Source: Mucilaginibacter mallensis
GTDB taxonomy: Bacteria; Bacteroidota; Bacteroidia; Sphingobacteriales; Sphingobacteriaceae
DNA length: 64,000 nt
NCBI RefSeq assembly: GCF_900105165.1
Contig: NZ_LT629740.1
Location: 4,526,001 to 4,590,000, forward strand
Direction: 5' to 3'
Part shown: positions 1 through 7,944 of the stretch, piece by piece
Position numbering within the stretch: position 1 is the stretch's first letter
Layout of the letters: each line of letters starts with the position of its first letter
Position numbers and translations under genes: made by a program
Notes under the pieces: model-generated
Told to the model about the DNA's origin: nothing
Seen by the model: the letters and a program-made list of their open reading frames with translations, nothing else
Database searches by the model: none

Positions 1-444
1 CTGGCCAATTAATTGTTTATCAATTGATTCAAGTATGATGGTTGGGTTTTTACCCTTTTCAGCAGTTGTTGTTACTGTAATTTCTTTTGGTAATTCAAAT
101 ACATAGTGGTGAGAGTAACCCAACACTAAATCTAATGTATTACCTGTATTTGTGGCACGATAACCTACACCTACTAACTCTTGTTGTAATTTGTAACCTT
201 CAGTTACACCTACAACCATGTTATTTAAAAGTGCGCGGTATAAACCGTGTAATGCTTTGTGGCGTTTTTGCTCAGAAGGGCGTTTAACCAATAAATTTCC
301 TTCTTCCTGCTCAACAATGATATCACTGTCTACAGCTTGTGTTAACACACCTTTAGGGCCTTTAACTGTTACCAGGTTCTCTGGAGATACAGTTATCGAT
401 ACGCCTTGTGGCAGTGCTATTGGTGCTTTTCCTACTCTTGACAT
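1..444 (-). CDS. rplF: Ribosomal protein L6 (uL6), 3' end cut by window edge
   Basis: Large-subunit protein at the base of the L7/L12 stalk. The visible 148 codons begin MSRVGKAPIALPQGV and carry the L6 segment VKGPKGVL; the C-terminal part lies left of position 1. It follows rpsH by 17 nt in the spc-type gene order. The start is fixed by an AGGAGG (454-459 on the other strand) nine bases before ATG, a strong Shine-Dalgarno for this phylum. Identification is certain; only the 3' end is missing. Confidence 0.95.
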   Translation of the reverse strand, partial: MSRVGKAPIALPQGVSITVSPENLVTVKGPKGVLTQAVDSDIIVEQEEGNLLVKRPSEQKRHKALHGLYRALLNNMVVGVTEGYKLQQELVGVGYRATNTGNTLDLVLGYSHHYVFELPKEITVTTTAEKGKNPTIILESIDKQLIGQ

Positions 445-461
445 TGCTTAATTCCTCCTGA

Positions 462-860
462 TTAATATACGTAGCATAAAACCTCACCACCAATGTTTTG
501 CTGACGAGCTTCTTTATCGGTCATTATACCGTGAGAAGTTGACAGTATGGCGATACCTAAACCATTTAATACTCTTGGCAAGTTATCTGTGCCTGCGTAT
601 TTCCTTAAACCAGGTTTACTGATACGAGCGATGCTGCGGATAGCAGAAATTTTAGTTATCGGGTGGTATTTTAATGCCACTTTAATAGTTCCTTGCGGAC
701 CATTATCCTCAAACTTGTAGTTCGCGATGTAACCTTTGTCGAAAAGCACCTTAGTGATTTCCTTTTTCAGATTTGATGCTGGTATTTCCACAACCCTATG
801 GTTGGCTTTAATAGCATTTCTTACACGGGTAAGATAATCTGCGATTGGATCTGTATTCAT
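462..860 (-). CDS. rpsH: Ribosomal protein S8 (uS8)
   Basis: Primary 16S-binding small-subunit protein of 132 aa, the normal length. It opens MNTDPIADYLTRVRNA and ends with the conserved LSTSHGIMTDKEAR...GGEVLCYVY region. It lies between rpsN and rplF. The 146-nt gap to rpsN is the longest in this half of the operon and holds an inverted repeat. In E. coli S8 represses the spc operon; no equivalent site was identified here. Confidence 0.97.
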   Translation of the reverse strand: MNTDPIADYLTRVRNAIKANHRVVEIPASNLKKEITKVLFDKGYIANYKFEDNGPQGTIKVALKYHPITKISAIRSIARISKPGLRKYAGTDNLPRVLNGLGIAILSTSHGIMTDKEARQQNIGGEVLCYVY

Positions 861-916
861 TACTTATTGTTTATGATAGTGGTTTCCGTAGACCTTCTAT
901 CGGTTAATATTCTTTA

Positions 917-987
917 TAGTATCAAGTAGCTAGTACATAGTATCAAGTATTGAATATCAGTTGTAGCTATCTTGCTACTTGATACTA
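917..987. repeat. Inverted repeat in the rpsN-rpsH gap
   Basis: TAGTATCAAGTAGC (917-930) and its exact reverse complement (974-987) form 14-bp arms around a 43-nt loop. A third partial copy, TAGTATCAAGTAT, sits at 939-951. The repeat lies inside the operon, so it would be transcribed and could fold. The arms are built from the word AGTATCAAGTA. Function unknown. Confidence 0.85.
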
Positions 988-1006
988 AATACTTGTTACT
1001 TGAATA

Positions 1007-1276
1007 TTACCAGCTAGCTTTTCTTACTCCCGGGATTTTACCTGCTAGTGCCATTTCGCGGAAAGTTACCCTTGAAATGCCGAACTGGCGCATATAACCA
1101 CGTGGGCGGCCGGTTAATTTACACCTGTTGTGTAATTTTACCGCTGATGAAGCTTTAGGCAATTTGTCTAAAGCTAAATAATCTCCTGCTTCTTTAAGGG
1201 CAGCCCTTTTTTCAGCATATTTAGCTACTAATTTGGCACGTTTTACTTCGCGTGCTTTTATTCCTTCTTTAGCCAT
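1007..1276 (-). CDS. rpsN: Ribosomal protein S14 (uS14), zinc-free type
   Basis: Small-subunit head protein of 89 aa. It has the S14 core HNRCKLTGRPRGYMRQFGIS and ends GKIPGVRKASW. Only one cysteine is present and there is no CxxC pair, so this is the long C-minus form that does not bind zinc. Its start codon shares one base with the rplE stop (TAATG), which suggests translational coupling. Confidence 0.97.
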   Translation of the reverse strand: MAKEGIKAREVKRAKLVAKYAEKRAALKEAGDYLALDKLPKASSAVKLHNRCKLTGRPRGYMRQFGISRVTFREMALAGKIPGVRKASW

Positions 1277-1833
1277 TACTTGGTCTGATTTTTAAATGGT
1301 AATCCAAATTGTTTCAGCAACTCCAAAGCTTCAACATCATTTGTTGCTGAGGTTACAAAGGTAATATCCATACCTTGTATTTTATTGATCTTGTCAATAT
1401 TTATCTCAGGGAATATAATTTGCTCTGTTATACCTAATGTATAGTTGCCGCGGCCGTCAAAACCTTTATCGTTAATGCCTTTGAAATCACGTATACGTGG
1501 TAAAGCAACAGCGATCAAACGATCCAAAAACTCATACATTGTATTATCACGTAAAGTTACACGTACGCCTACCGGCATGTTTTTACGTAATTTAAAGTTA
1601 GAGATATCTTTCTTTGATTTTGAAGATACTGCTTGCTGACCGGTAATGGTAGTTAACTCAGTGATCGTGTTTTCGATCAGTTTTTTGTCGGTAGTAGCAC
1701 CGCCAACACCCTGGTTAATGGCAATCTTCTCAAGTTTAGGAACCTGCATAACGCTTTTGTACTGAAATTTATCTTTCAGTGCGGTACGGATCTCTTCCTT
1801 ATATTTTGATTTTAATCTCGGTGTGTAAGTCAT
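1276..1833 (-). CDS. rplE: Ribosomal protein L5 (uL5)
   Basis: 5S rRNA-binding large-subunit protein of 185 aa. It begins MTYTPRLKSKYKEEI and contains the L5 core KLEKIAINQGVG and the LPRIRDFKG segment. It overlaps rpsN and rplX by one base each (TAATG junctions). A GGAGG ten bases before its ATG (1844-1848) lies inside the end of rplX, one of few clear Shine-Dalgarno sites in the operon. Confidence 0.97.
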   Translation of the reverse strand: MTYTPRLKSKYKEEIRTALKDKFQYKSVMQVPKLEKIAINQGVGGATTDKKLIENTITELTTITGQQAVSSKSKKDISNFKLRKNMPVGVRVTLRDNTMYEFLDRLIAVALPRIRDFKGINDKGFDGRGNYTLGITEQIIFPEINIDKINKIQGMDITFVTSATNDVEALELLKQFGLPFKNQTK

Positions 1834-2177
1834 TACTTAATTTCCTCCCCTGATTTTTTTGATACCCTTACCAATTTACCGGCATCGTTTCTTTTACGGC
1901 CAACGCGTGTAGTTTTTCCTGTTTTAGGATCAACCAGCGCCAGGTTTGAAATGTGTATAGCAGCTTCCTGCTTAACAATTCCACCGTTTGGATTAGCTGC
2001 ATTTGGTTTTGTATGTTTTGATACTAAGTTAGCACCTTCAACAATAGCTCTGCCATTAGCCAATATTACTTCTTTTATCTTGCCTTCAGTGCCTTTTGAG
2101 TCACCAGCTATAACCTTTACTAAATCACCTTTACGGATCTTTAATTTAGCAGGTTGTTCGTGTTTTTTCTTATCCAT
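1833..2177 (-). CDS. rplX: Ribosomal protein L24 (uL24)
   Basis: Assembly-initiating large-subunit protein of 114 aa with the KOW motif near the N-terminus (KIRKGDLVKVIAGDSKGTEG). It stands between rplN and rplE in standard order. A GGAGGT (2187-2192) lies nine bases before the ATG. The N-terminal residues MDKKKHEQPAKL form a short charged extension. Confidence 0.97.
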   Translation of the reverse strand: MDKKKHEQPAKLKIRKGDLVKVIAGDSKGTEGKIKEVILANGRAIVEGANLVSKHTKPNAANPNGGIVKQEAAIHISNLALVDPKTGKTTRVGRKRNDAGKLVRVSKKSGEEIK

Positions 2178-2179
2178 TG

Positions 2180-2548
2180 TTACAATACCTCCGGTGCTAA
2201 TGATACAATTTTCATAAATTGTTTCTCACGCAGTTCTCTTGCAACCGGGCCAAAGATACGGGTACCTCTTGGCTCATCCTGGTTATTTAACAAAACTGCT
2301 GCGTTATCGTCAAAACGTATATATGAACCATCTTTCCTGCGAATCTCTTTCTTGGTTCTTACTACTACTGCTTTTGATACAGTTCCTTTTTTAACGTTGC
2401 CTGATGGCAAAGCGCTCTTTACAGTAACTACTATCTTATCACCAATAGAAGCATATCTTTTACCGGTACCGCCCAATACGCGGATCACTAAAACTTCTTT
2501 AGCACCGCTGTTATCAGCTACATTTAATCTTGATTCCTGTTGTACCAT
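2180..2548 (-). CDS. rplN: Ribosomal protein L14 (uL14)
   Basis: 122-aa large-subunit protein of normal length. It starts MVQQESRLNVADNSGAKEV, the family signature, and ends MKIVSLAPEVL. It is separated from rplX by two bases and follows rpsQ by one base. No Shine-Dalgarno is visible before its start, the usual state in Bacteroidetes. Confidence 0.97.
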   Translation of the reverse strand: MVQQESRLNVADNSGAKEVLVIRVLGGTGKRYASIGDKIVVTVKSALPSGNVKKGTVSKAVVVRTKKEIRRKDGSYIRFDDNAAVLLNNQDEPRGTRIFGPVARELREKQFMKIVSLAPEVL

Positions 2549-2549
2549 G

Positions 2550-2804
2550 TTATTTAGCCCTTTCTATAATTTGAACTAATCTCCAGTTTTTGCTCTTGCT
2601 CAACGGACGGGTTTCCATAATCAATACGGTATCTCCAATACCACAGGTATTAGTTTCGTCATGAGCCATAAATTTGGTAGTTTTCTTAACGAACTTACCA
2701 TAAATCGGGTGCTTCACTTTCCGCTCAACAGCTACCACGATAGATTTCTCCATCTTGTTGCTAACTACCAGGCCGGTACGTGTTTTTCTTAAATTTCTTT
2801 CCAT
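2550..2804 (-). CDS. rpsQ: Ribosomal protein S17 (uS17)
   Basis: Primary 16S-binding protein of 84 aa with an OB-fold. Conserved segments are RKTRTGLVVSNKMEKSIVV and ETRPLSKSKNWRLVQI. It lies between rpmC and rplN as in other S10 operons, with a 10-nt gap upstream. The assignment is secure. Confidence 0.97.
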   Translation of the reverse strand: MERNLRKTRTGLVVSNKMEKSIVVAVERKVKHPIYGKFVKKTTKFMAHDETNTCGIGDTVLIMETRPLSKSKNWRLVQIIERAK

Positions 2805-2814
2805 TTCTAAAAAA

Positions 2815-3024
2815 TTAATTCTTTTCAGAAGCCGGCGCAGCTTTGCGCTTAGTTAATTCAGTAGTTAAACGAGCAACATCCTTGCGTACTTTTGTAATAC
2901 GTGTTGGGTTCTCAATAGCCGAAACCGCATGTGCAAATTTCAGTTTTGTGAGACTTGCTCTCTCTTCGCCGATTCTTGCAACCAATTCTTCAGTTGATAG
3001 CTCTAAAATTTCTGAGTTCTTCAT
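2815..3024 (-). CDS. rpmC: Ribosomal protein L29 (uL29)
   Basis: Small helical large-subunit protein near the exit tunnel. I place the start at MKNSEILELSTEELV (69 aa), which matches the family N-terminus. An upstream in-frame ATG at 3057 would add eleven residues (MELKTQITNKK) that look non-native and overlap a palindromic spacer. The C-terminus is Lys/Ala-rich. Confidence 0.93.
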   Translation of the reverse strand: MKNSEILELSTEELVARIGEERASLTKLKFAHAVSAIENPTRITKVRKDVARLTTELTKRKAAPASEKN

Positions 3025-3030
3025 TTTCTT

Positions 3031-3100
3031 GTTAGTTATTTGAGTTTTTAGTTCCAAGCCCGCTTATCAAACTGATAACTGCAAACTCAAAACTGCTAAC
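3031..3100. repeat. Imperfect inverted repeat upstream of rpmC
   Basis: GTTAGTTATTTGAGTTTTTAG (from 3031) pairs with CTCAAAACTGCTAAC (ending 3100), with small bulges. The arms are composed of AGTT/AACT words. It occupies the rplP-rpmC spacer and would be transcribed within the operon. It belongs to the same kind of word-built quasi-palindrome as the element at 917-987. Confidence 0.6.
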
Positions 3101-3108
3101 TTTTTTAT

Positions 3109-3531
3109 TTATGCTTCCACGTAATCTCTACGTACTATAAATCTTGTTTGCACTGGTAATTTTTGTGCCGCAAGGCGTAATGCCTCTTTAGCTGTTTCCA
3201 GTGGTACACCTTCTGCTTCAAAGATGATCCTTCCGGGGCGTACTACCGCTACCCAGTATTCCGGCGCACCTTTACCTTTACCCATACGTACCTCTGCTGG
3301 TTTTTTGGTTACAGGCTTGTCAGGGAATATCCTGATCCACACCTGGCCTTCACGTTTCATAAAACGTGTAACAGCAATACGTGCAGCTTCTATCTGGCGG
3401 CTGGTGATCCAGGCCGGTTCCAGTGATTTTATACCGAAAGATCCGAATGAAAGTTCAGCGCCACGACTGGCGTTTCCTTTCATTTTGCCTTTTTGCATCT
3501 TTCTGAACTTCGTTCTTTTTGGCTGTAGCAT
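3109..3531 (-). CDS. rplP: Ribosomal protein L16 (uL16)
   Basis: 140-aa protein of the peptidyl-transferase region. It begins MLQPKRTKFRKMQKG and has the L16 segments RQIEAARIAVTRFMKREG and MGKGKGAPEYWVAVV. It lies downstream of rpsC with a 47-nt gap. Length and sequence are typical. Confidence 0.97.
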   Translation of the reverse strand: MLQPKRTKFRKMQKGKMKGNASRGAELSFGSFGIKSLEPAWITSRQIEAARIAVTRFMKREGQVWIRIFPDKPVTKKPAEVRMGKGKGAPEYWVAVVRPGRIIFEAEGVPLETAKEALRLAAQKLPVQTRFIVRRDYVEA

Positions 3532-3578
3532 TTTCTTAAGCTTTATTATCTATTCGATGTCTGTCTCGACTTTGATTA

Positions 3579-4490
3579 TTATCTCTTTCCTGGGCCACCC
3601 GGGCGATTTCCACCACCGCGATTTGCACCGGGACCGCCACCCTGGCGATTTGGTCCACCCGGACGATTTCCACCACCACCTGCGTTACCGCGACGATCGT
3701 TGCTTCCACCACCTCTTTTATCATTAGGGCCTCCTCTGCGTTCGCCACCGCGCTCGCCGCCTCTTTCGTTACCACGACCGCCGAAGCCTGCCGCGTTACC
3801 TTCTGGCCTGCCACCTTTACCGCTGTTGCTGCTAGTACCACCAATGTTTGGAGATAGATCGCGTTTGCCGTAAACTTCGCCTTTGCAGATCCATACTTTA
3901 ACACCTATTTTACCATAAGTAGTTAATGCTTCTGCTAATGCGTAGTCAATATCAGCACGGAATGTGTGCAGAGGAATTCTTCCTTCTTTATATTGTTCGC
4001 TACGTGCCATTTCCGCACCGCCTAAACGGCCTGATGTCATTACTTTTATTCCTTCAGCACCCATTCTCATGGTTGAAGCAATAGTAGTTTTCATGGCACG
4101 ACGGAATGAGATACGAGCCTCAAGTTGTTTTGCTATACCTTCAGCAACTAATTGTGCGTCAAGCTCAGGGCGTTTGATCTCGAATATGTTGATCTGAACT
4201 TCCTTTTTAGTCAGTTTTTTCAATTCTTCTTTGATCTTATCAACCTCTGCGCCGCCTTTACCAATTACGATACCCGGGCGTGCTGTGTGGATAGTTACAG
4301 TGATGCGTTTTAAAGTACGCTCGATAACTATTTTAGATACACCACCTTTGTTTATACGTGCTGAAAGATATTTGCGGATCTTTTCGTCTTCAACTAATTT
4401 GTCGGCATAGTGATTTCCACCGAACCAATTAGAATCCCAACCTTTGATGATTCCTAATCTGTTACCTATTGGATTTGCTTTCTGTCCCAT
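3579..4490 (-). CDS. rpsC: Ribosomal protein S3 (uS3) with a Gly/Arg-rich C-terminal tail
   Basis: Small-subunit head protein at the mRNA entry. Residues 1-212 are ordinary S3, with the KH-domain GxxG loop in RPGIVIGKGGAEVDK (71-85) and the C-terminal domain to YGKRDLSPN. Residues about 213-303 form a low-complexity tail rich in Gly, Arg, Asn and Pro with repeated RGG, GGGNRPGG and GGERGG units, so the protein is some 80-90 aa longer than usual. The tail would lie near the mRNA entry channel and resembles RNA-binding RGG boxes. The reading frame is clean to its stop. Confidence 0.97.
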   Translation of the reverse strand: MGQKANPIGNRLGIIKGWDSNWFGGNHYADKLVEDEKIRKYLSARINKGGVSKIVIERTLKRITVTIHTARPGIVIGKGGAEVDKIKEELKKLTKKEVQINIFEIKRPELDAQLVAEGIAKQLEARISFRRAMKTTIASTMRMGAEGIKVMTSGRLGGAEMARSEQYKEGRIPLHTFRADIDYALAEALTTYGKIGVKVWICKGEVYGKRDLSPNIGGTSSNSGKGGRPEGNAAGFGGRGNERGGERGGERRGGPNDKRGGGSNDRRGNAGGGGNRPGGPNRQGGGPGANRGGGNRPGGPGKR

Positions 4491-4496
4491 TTCAAA

Positions 4497-4925
4497 TTAA
4501 TTGTTATCGTTTTTACTGTCCACAATAAGTGTTACATGGTTTGAGCGTTTGCGTATGCGGTATCCTCTTCCTTGCGGAGCAGGGCGCAGTCTTTTTAATT
4601 GACGGCCACCACCTACTGAAATCTCTTTAACATATAGTGCACTATCTTCAACACGTTTGTCTTCGTTTTTTGCTTCCCAGTTTTTGATAGCTGAAAGCAA
4701 TAGTTTCTCAACGCGTATCGCTGCTTCTTTATTTGTAAATTTTAAGATGTATAACGCTTTCTCAACGTTTTCACCACGGATCAGATCAACCACCAAACGC
4801 ATTTTGCGTGGTGAAGTTGGGCAGTTCTGTAATTTAGCAACTGAAGAGCCGCCTACTATGGCTTTTGCTGCTTCTTTTTGTTGCCTGATCAATACAGACT
4901 TTTTGATTTTAGTTGTTGCTTCCAT
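4497..4925 (-). CDS. rplV: Ribosomal protein L22 (uL22)
   Basis: Large-subunit protein lining the exit tunnel, 142 aa. The core NCPTSPRKMRLVVDLIRG and the loop region RLRPAPQGRGYRIRKRSNHV are both present. An N-terminal extension of about 30 residues precedes the core. It sits 6 nt upstream of rpsC and just after rpsS. Confidence 0.97.
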   Translation of the reverse strand: MEATTKIKKSVLIRQQKEAAKAIVGGSSVAKLQNCPTSPRKMRLVVDLIRGENVEKALYILKFTNKEAAIRVEKLLLSAIKNWEAKNEDKRVEDSALYVKEISVGGGRQLKRLRPAPQGRGYRIRKRSNHVTLIVDSKNDNN

Positions 4926-4928
4926 GCC

Positions 4929-5195
4929 TTATTTTTTCTTTTCTGCGTGACCGCGGAATGTACGGGTTGGGGCAAATTCACCCAACTTATGACCAACCAT
5001 ATTTTCTGTTACATACACTGGTATAAATTTGTTACCGTTGTGTACTGCAAATGTATGACCAACAAAATCAGGAGAGATCATGGAACGACGTGACCATGTT
5101 TTTACTACTGATTTCTTATTTGAATCATTTAGCGTCGTAACCTTTCTGTCAAGGTTATGATCGATGTAAGGTCCTTTTCTAATTGAACGAGCCAT
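4929..5195 (-). CDS. rpsS: Ribosomal protein S19 (uS19)
   Basis: 88-aa small-subunit head protein contacting the A-site finger. It reads MARSIRKGPYIDHNL, then KTWSRRSMISPDFVGHTFAV and GEFAPTRTFRGHAEKKK, all family hallmarks. It is two bases from the rplB stop in the operon. Confidence 0.98.
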   Translation of the reverse strand: MARSIRKGPYIDHNLDRKVTTLNDSNKKSVVKTWSRRSMISPDFVGHTFAVHNGNKFIPVYVTENMVGHKLGEFAPTRTFRGHAEKKK

Positions 5196-5197
5196 TG

Positions 5198-6025
5198 TTA
5201 TTTCTTCCTTCTTTCAATGATATAACGATCCGATGTTTTCTTTTTGTCACGGGTTTTGTAGCCTTTAGCTAATAAACCTTTACGTGAACGTGGGTGACCA
5301 CCTGAGGCTCTTCCCTCACCACCACCCATAGGGTGATCTACCGGGTTCATGGCTACACCACGAACTCTTGGGCGACGGCCTAACCAGCGTTTGCGGCCAG
5401 CTTTACCTAACACAGCGTTTGCTTTCTCGCCGTTTGAAACGGTACCGATAGTTGCCAAACAAGTTGACAGTATCATACGTGTTTCGCCTGAAGGCAATTT
5501 GATGATAGCATATTTGCCATCACGTGCTGAAAGCTGTGCGTAAGTGCCTGCGCTGCGTGCGATAGAACCTCCCTGACCTGGGTTTAATTCAATGTTGTGA
5601 ATAATAGAGCCCAAAGGGATATTTTTCAATGGCATTGTATTACCTACTTCAGGAGTAGCTGTTTCGCCAGATACAACAGTTTGTCCAACTTCTAATCCTG
5701 CCGGAGCGATCATATATCTTTTCTCTCCATCAACAAAGTGTAACAGTGCTATACGTGCTGAACGGTTAGGATCATACTCTATAGTTGCAACCTTTGCAGG
5801 GATATCAAATTTATTACGTTTGAAATCTATTAACCTGTATGCTTGTTTATGACCACCACCCATGTAGCGCATAGTCATTTTACCGCTGTTGTTACGACCG
5901 CCTGAACGTGTGTTGGCTGAAACAACCAACGACTTTTCAGGTACATTAGTTGTTATATCTGAATTAGATACATCAACCCTGAAACGTGTGCCCGGGGTAA
6001 CCGGTTTAAATCTTTTAACTGCCAT
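5198..6025 (-). CDS. rplB: Ribosomal protein L2 (uL2)
   Basis: 275-aa peptidyl-transferase-centre protein. The SH3-like core (NSGKMTMRYMGGGHKQAYR) and the conserved C-terminal RGVAMNPVDHPMGGGEGR motif with its essential histidine are present. Length is normal. It follows rplW by 5 nt. Confidence 0.98.
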   Translation of the reverse strand: MAVKRFKPVTPGTRFRVDVSNSDITTNVPEKSLVVSANTRSGGRNNSGKMTMRYMGGGHKQAYRLIDFKRNKFDIPAKVATIEYDPNRSARIALLHFVDGEKRYMIAPAGLEVGQTVVSGETATPEVGNTMPLKNIPLGSIIHNIELNPGQGGSIARSAGTYAQLSARDGKYAIIKLPSGETRMILSTCLATIGTVSNGEKANAVLGKAGRKRWLGRRPRVRGVAMNPVDHPMGGGEGRASGGHPRSRKGLLAKGYKTRDKKKTSDRYIIERRKK

Positions 6026-6030
6026 CTCTA

Positions 6031-6321
6031 TTATATATTGCTGTAAAAGTCTATAACTTCACCGTCTTTCAGCGTGATGATCGCTTTCTTATACGCTGCA
6101 GCACGACCGCTAACGGCGCCTGCTTTTGTATTGCGGCTTTTTAATTTACCTACATACCTCATGGTGTTTACATCTGTAATGGTAACACCGTACATAGTTT
6201 CTATTGCTGCCTTAATCTGAATTTTGTTAGCTCTTGGATCAACTACAAAAGCGTAACGGTTAAGCTTCTCAGTTAATTGAGTTACTTTTTCAGTAAGTAA
6301 GGGTTTTTTTAAGATTTCCAT
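6031..6321 (-). CDS. rplW: Ribosomal protein L23 (uL23)
   Basis: 96-aa protein at the tunnel exit and docking site for trigger factor and SRP. The segments LLTEKVTQLTEKLNRYAF and VDPRANKIQIKAAIE are typical. It lies directly after rplD with a 2-nt gap. Confidence 0.97.
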   Translation of the reverse strand: MEILKKPLLTEKVTQLTEKLNRYAFVVDPRANKIQIKAAIETMYGVTITDVNTMRYVGKLKSRNTKAGAVSGRAAAYKKAIITLKDGEVIDFYSNI

Positions 6322-6323
6322 AA

Positions 6324-6956
6324 TTACTTAGCTAATGCTTCCTCCAAAGTTTTAACAGCACCTGCGGTTAATAAAAGTTTACCAGCGTTTAACACATCAT
6401 AAGTGTTTAGCTGCTCAACTGAAATCACCTTAGTTTTTTTCAGATTCCTGCTTGATAAATACACATTGTTATTTTCCACACCTGCTAATACTAATAATGT
6501 TTTATCATTAGTAACATTCAGGTCGGCTTGCATTTGTATATAGGTTTTAGTTTTGATAGAATCAAAGTTGAAATCTTCCAACACTAAAATGCTATTGTCT
6601 TGTGCTTTGTATGTTAAGGCTGATTTACGTGCCAGCGCTTTAAGCTTCTTGTTTAATTTGAAGCTGTAATCGCGTGGTTGCGGACCGAATACACGACCAC
6701 CACCATTAAACAATGGTGATTTTACGCTACCTGCACGGGCACCGCCTGTACCTTTTTGCTTATATAATTTACGGGTTGAACCTGCAATTTCGTTACGCTG
6801 CTTTGATTTGTGCGTACCCTGACGTTGATTAGCTAAAAACTGCTTAACATCAAGATAGATAGCGTGATCGTTAGGTTCGATACCGAATACGGACTCAGGA
6901 AGTTGCACTTTGGCACCTGTTTCTTTACCTGATACATTTAATACTTTAACTTCCAT
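6324..6956 (-). CDS. rplD: Ribosomal protein L4 (uL4)
   Basis: 210-aa tunnel protein. The extended-loop region KQKGTGGARAGSVKSP and FGPQPRDYSFKLNKK is diagnostic. In E. coli L4 autoregulates the S10 operon through its leader; here a small hairpin exists in the leader before rplC, but nothing in the sequence proves the same mechanism. One base separates it from rplC. Confidence 0.97.
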   Translation of the reverse strand: MEVKVLNVSGKETGAKVQLPESVFGIEPNDHAIYLDVKQFLANQRQGTHKSKQRNEIAGSTRKLYKQKGTGGARAGSVKSPLFNGGGRVFGPQPRDYSFKLNKKLKALARKSALTYKAQDNSILVLEDFNFDSIKTKTYIQMQADLNVTNDKTLLVLAGVENNNVYLSSRNLKKTKVISVEQLNTYDVLNAGKLLLTAGAVKTLEEALAK

Positions 6957-6957
6957 C

Positions 6958-7575
6958 TTATTTATCCACTATTACGAATGAACCCTTAGCTCCAGGGATG
7001 GAACCTTTAATTACTAACAGGTTTTGCTCCGGATAAACTTTCAAAACTTGTACGTTTTGAACTTTTACACGCTCATTACCCATTTGACCAGCCATGCGCA
7101 TACCTTTAAATACACGTGAAGGCCATGATGAGGCACCCAATGAACCTGGCGCACGTAAACGATTGTGCTGACCGTGAGTTTGCATACCCACACCACCAAA
7201 ACCGTGACGTTTAACTACGCCCTGAAAACCTTTACCTTTAGATGTACCAACCACATCCACAAAATCTCCCGTAGCGAAAATCTCTACAGTAACTGTGTCA
7301 CCTAGATTTTTTTCGTCTTCGAAAGTTTTGAATTCAACCAGTTTACGCTTTGGAGACGTACCTGCTTTTTGGAAGTGACCTTTTAAAGGACCTGAGGTGT
7401 TCTTTTCTTTTTTCTCACCATATGCTAACTGTACGGCAGCATATCCGTCTGTATCCACAGATTTCACTTGTGTTACAACGCAAGGGCCAGCTTCGATTAC
7501 CGTGCAAGGAATATTCTTCCCTGTTTCATCGAAAATGCTGGTCATTCCTACTTTTTTACCAATAATTCCTGACAT
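6958..7575 (-). CDS. rplC: Ribosomal protein L3 (uL3), first gene of the S10-type operon here
   Basis: 205-aa assembly-initiating protein. It starts MSGIIGKKVGMTSIF and has the loop KGKGFQGVVKRHGFGG...HGQHNRLRAPGS. In most relatives rpsJ lies directly upstream; here rpsJ is 10.5 kb away and rplC has its own promoter (7650-7680). Confidence 0.98.
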   Translation of the reverse strand: MSGIIGKKVGMTSIFDETGKNIPCTVIEAGPCVVTQVKSVDTDGYAAVQLAYGEKKEKNTSGPLKGHFQKAGTSPKRKLVEFKTFEDEKNLGDTVTVEIFATGDFVDVVGTSKGKGFQGVVKRHGFGGVGMQTHGQHNRLRAPGSLGASSWPSRVFKGMRMAGQMGNERVKVQNVQVLKVYPEQNLLVIKGSIPGAKGSFVIVDK

Positions 7576-7598
7576 TTTCTTTTTTAGTTTGTGCCCAT

Positions 7599-7616
7599 CG
7601 AAGCAGTAGGGCTTCG
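7599..7616 (-). promoter_or_regulatory. Small hairpin in the rplC leader
   Basis: CGAAGC and GCTTCG form a perfect 6-bp stem with a 6-nt loop in the predicted 5' UTR, about 24 nt before the rplC ATG. It could be a leader control site for the operon, but it is short and no ribosomal-protein target is demonstrated. Confidence 0.4.
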
Positions 7617-7649
7617 TTCAAGGCATATTATTCCCCCGTTAAGGGACGG

Positions 7650-7680
7650 CAAAGATAGATATTTTAGATTAATTCTCAAA
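7650..7680 (-). promoter_or_regulatory. Bacteroidetes-type promoter of the rplC operon
   Basis: Read on the minus strand: TTTG, 19 nt, TATCTTTG. This matches the Bacteroidetes primary-sigma consensus (-33 TTTG, -7 TAnnTTTG) at every fixed base. Predicted transcription starts near 7643, leaving a leader of roughly 68 nt before rplC. Confidence 0.85.
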
Positions 7681-7759
7681 TAGTTACTGAGTTATTTTTT
7701 CATAAATATTTTGAGTAGAGTATTTTGGCAGGAATTATGTGATAAAAAAATCGAAATCA

Positions 7760-7783
7760 GGCGGTTACTTGCTGTTAACCGCC
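7760..7783. repeat. Hairpin GGCGGTTA/TAACCGCC in the rplC-7945 gap
   Basis: An 8-bp perfect inverted repeat with an 8-nt loop. On the minus strand it is followed by a T-rich stretch, like a terminator, but no minus-strand gene ends here. The rest of 7681-7944 shows no gene. It may be a relic of an older arrangement. Confidence 0.4.
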
Positions 7784-7944
7784 CTTAAAAAGCTAGTTAG
7801 CTGATAGATCTATTATTTCTTTTAAACATACATCGGCTGATAATACCTGCAATGTTTTGTAACCGTGAAATGTTCTACAAAATTTTTAATGTTTAAATGC
7901 ATCCACCTACTGCATTTAATATTGATTAATTATATTTTTACTCC

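Noticed and set aside
3536..3904. 122-codon frame opposite or out of phase with rpsC
   Set aside because: It overlaps the Gly/Arg-coding tail of rpsC, whose repetitive GC-rich DNA keeps other frames open. No start context or family match.
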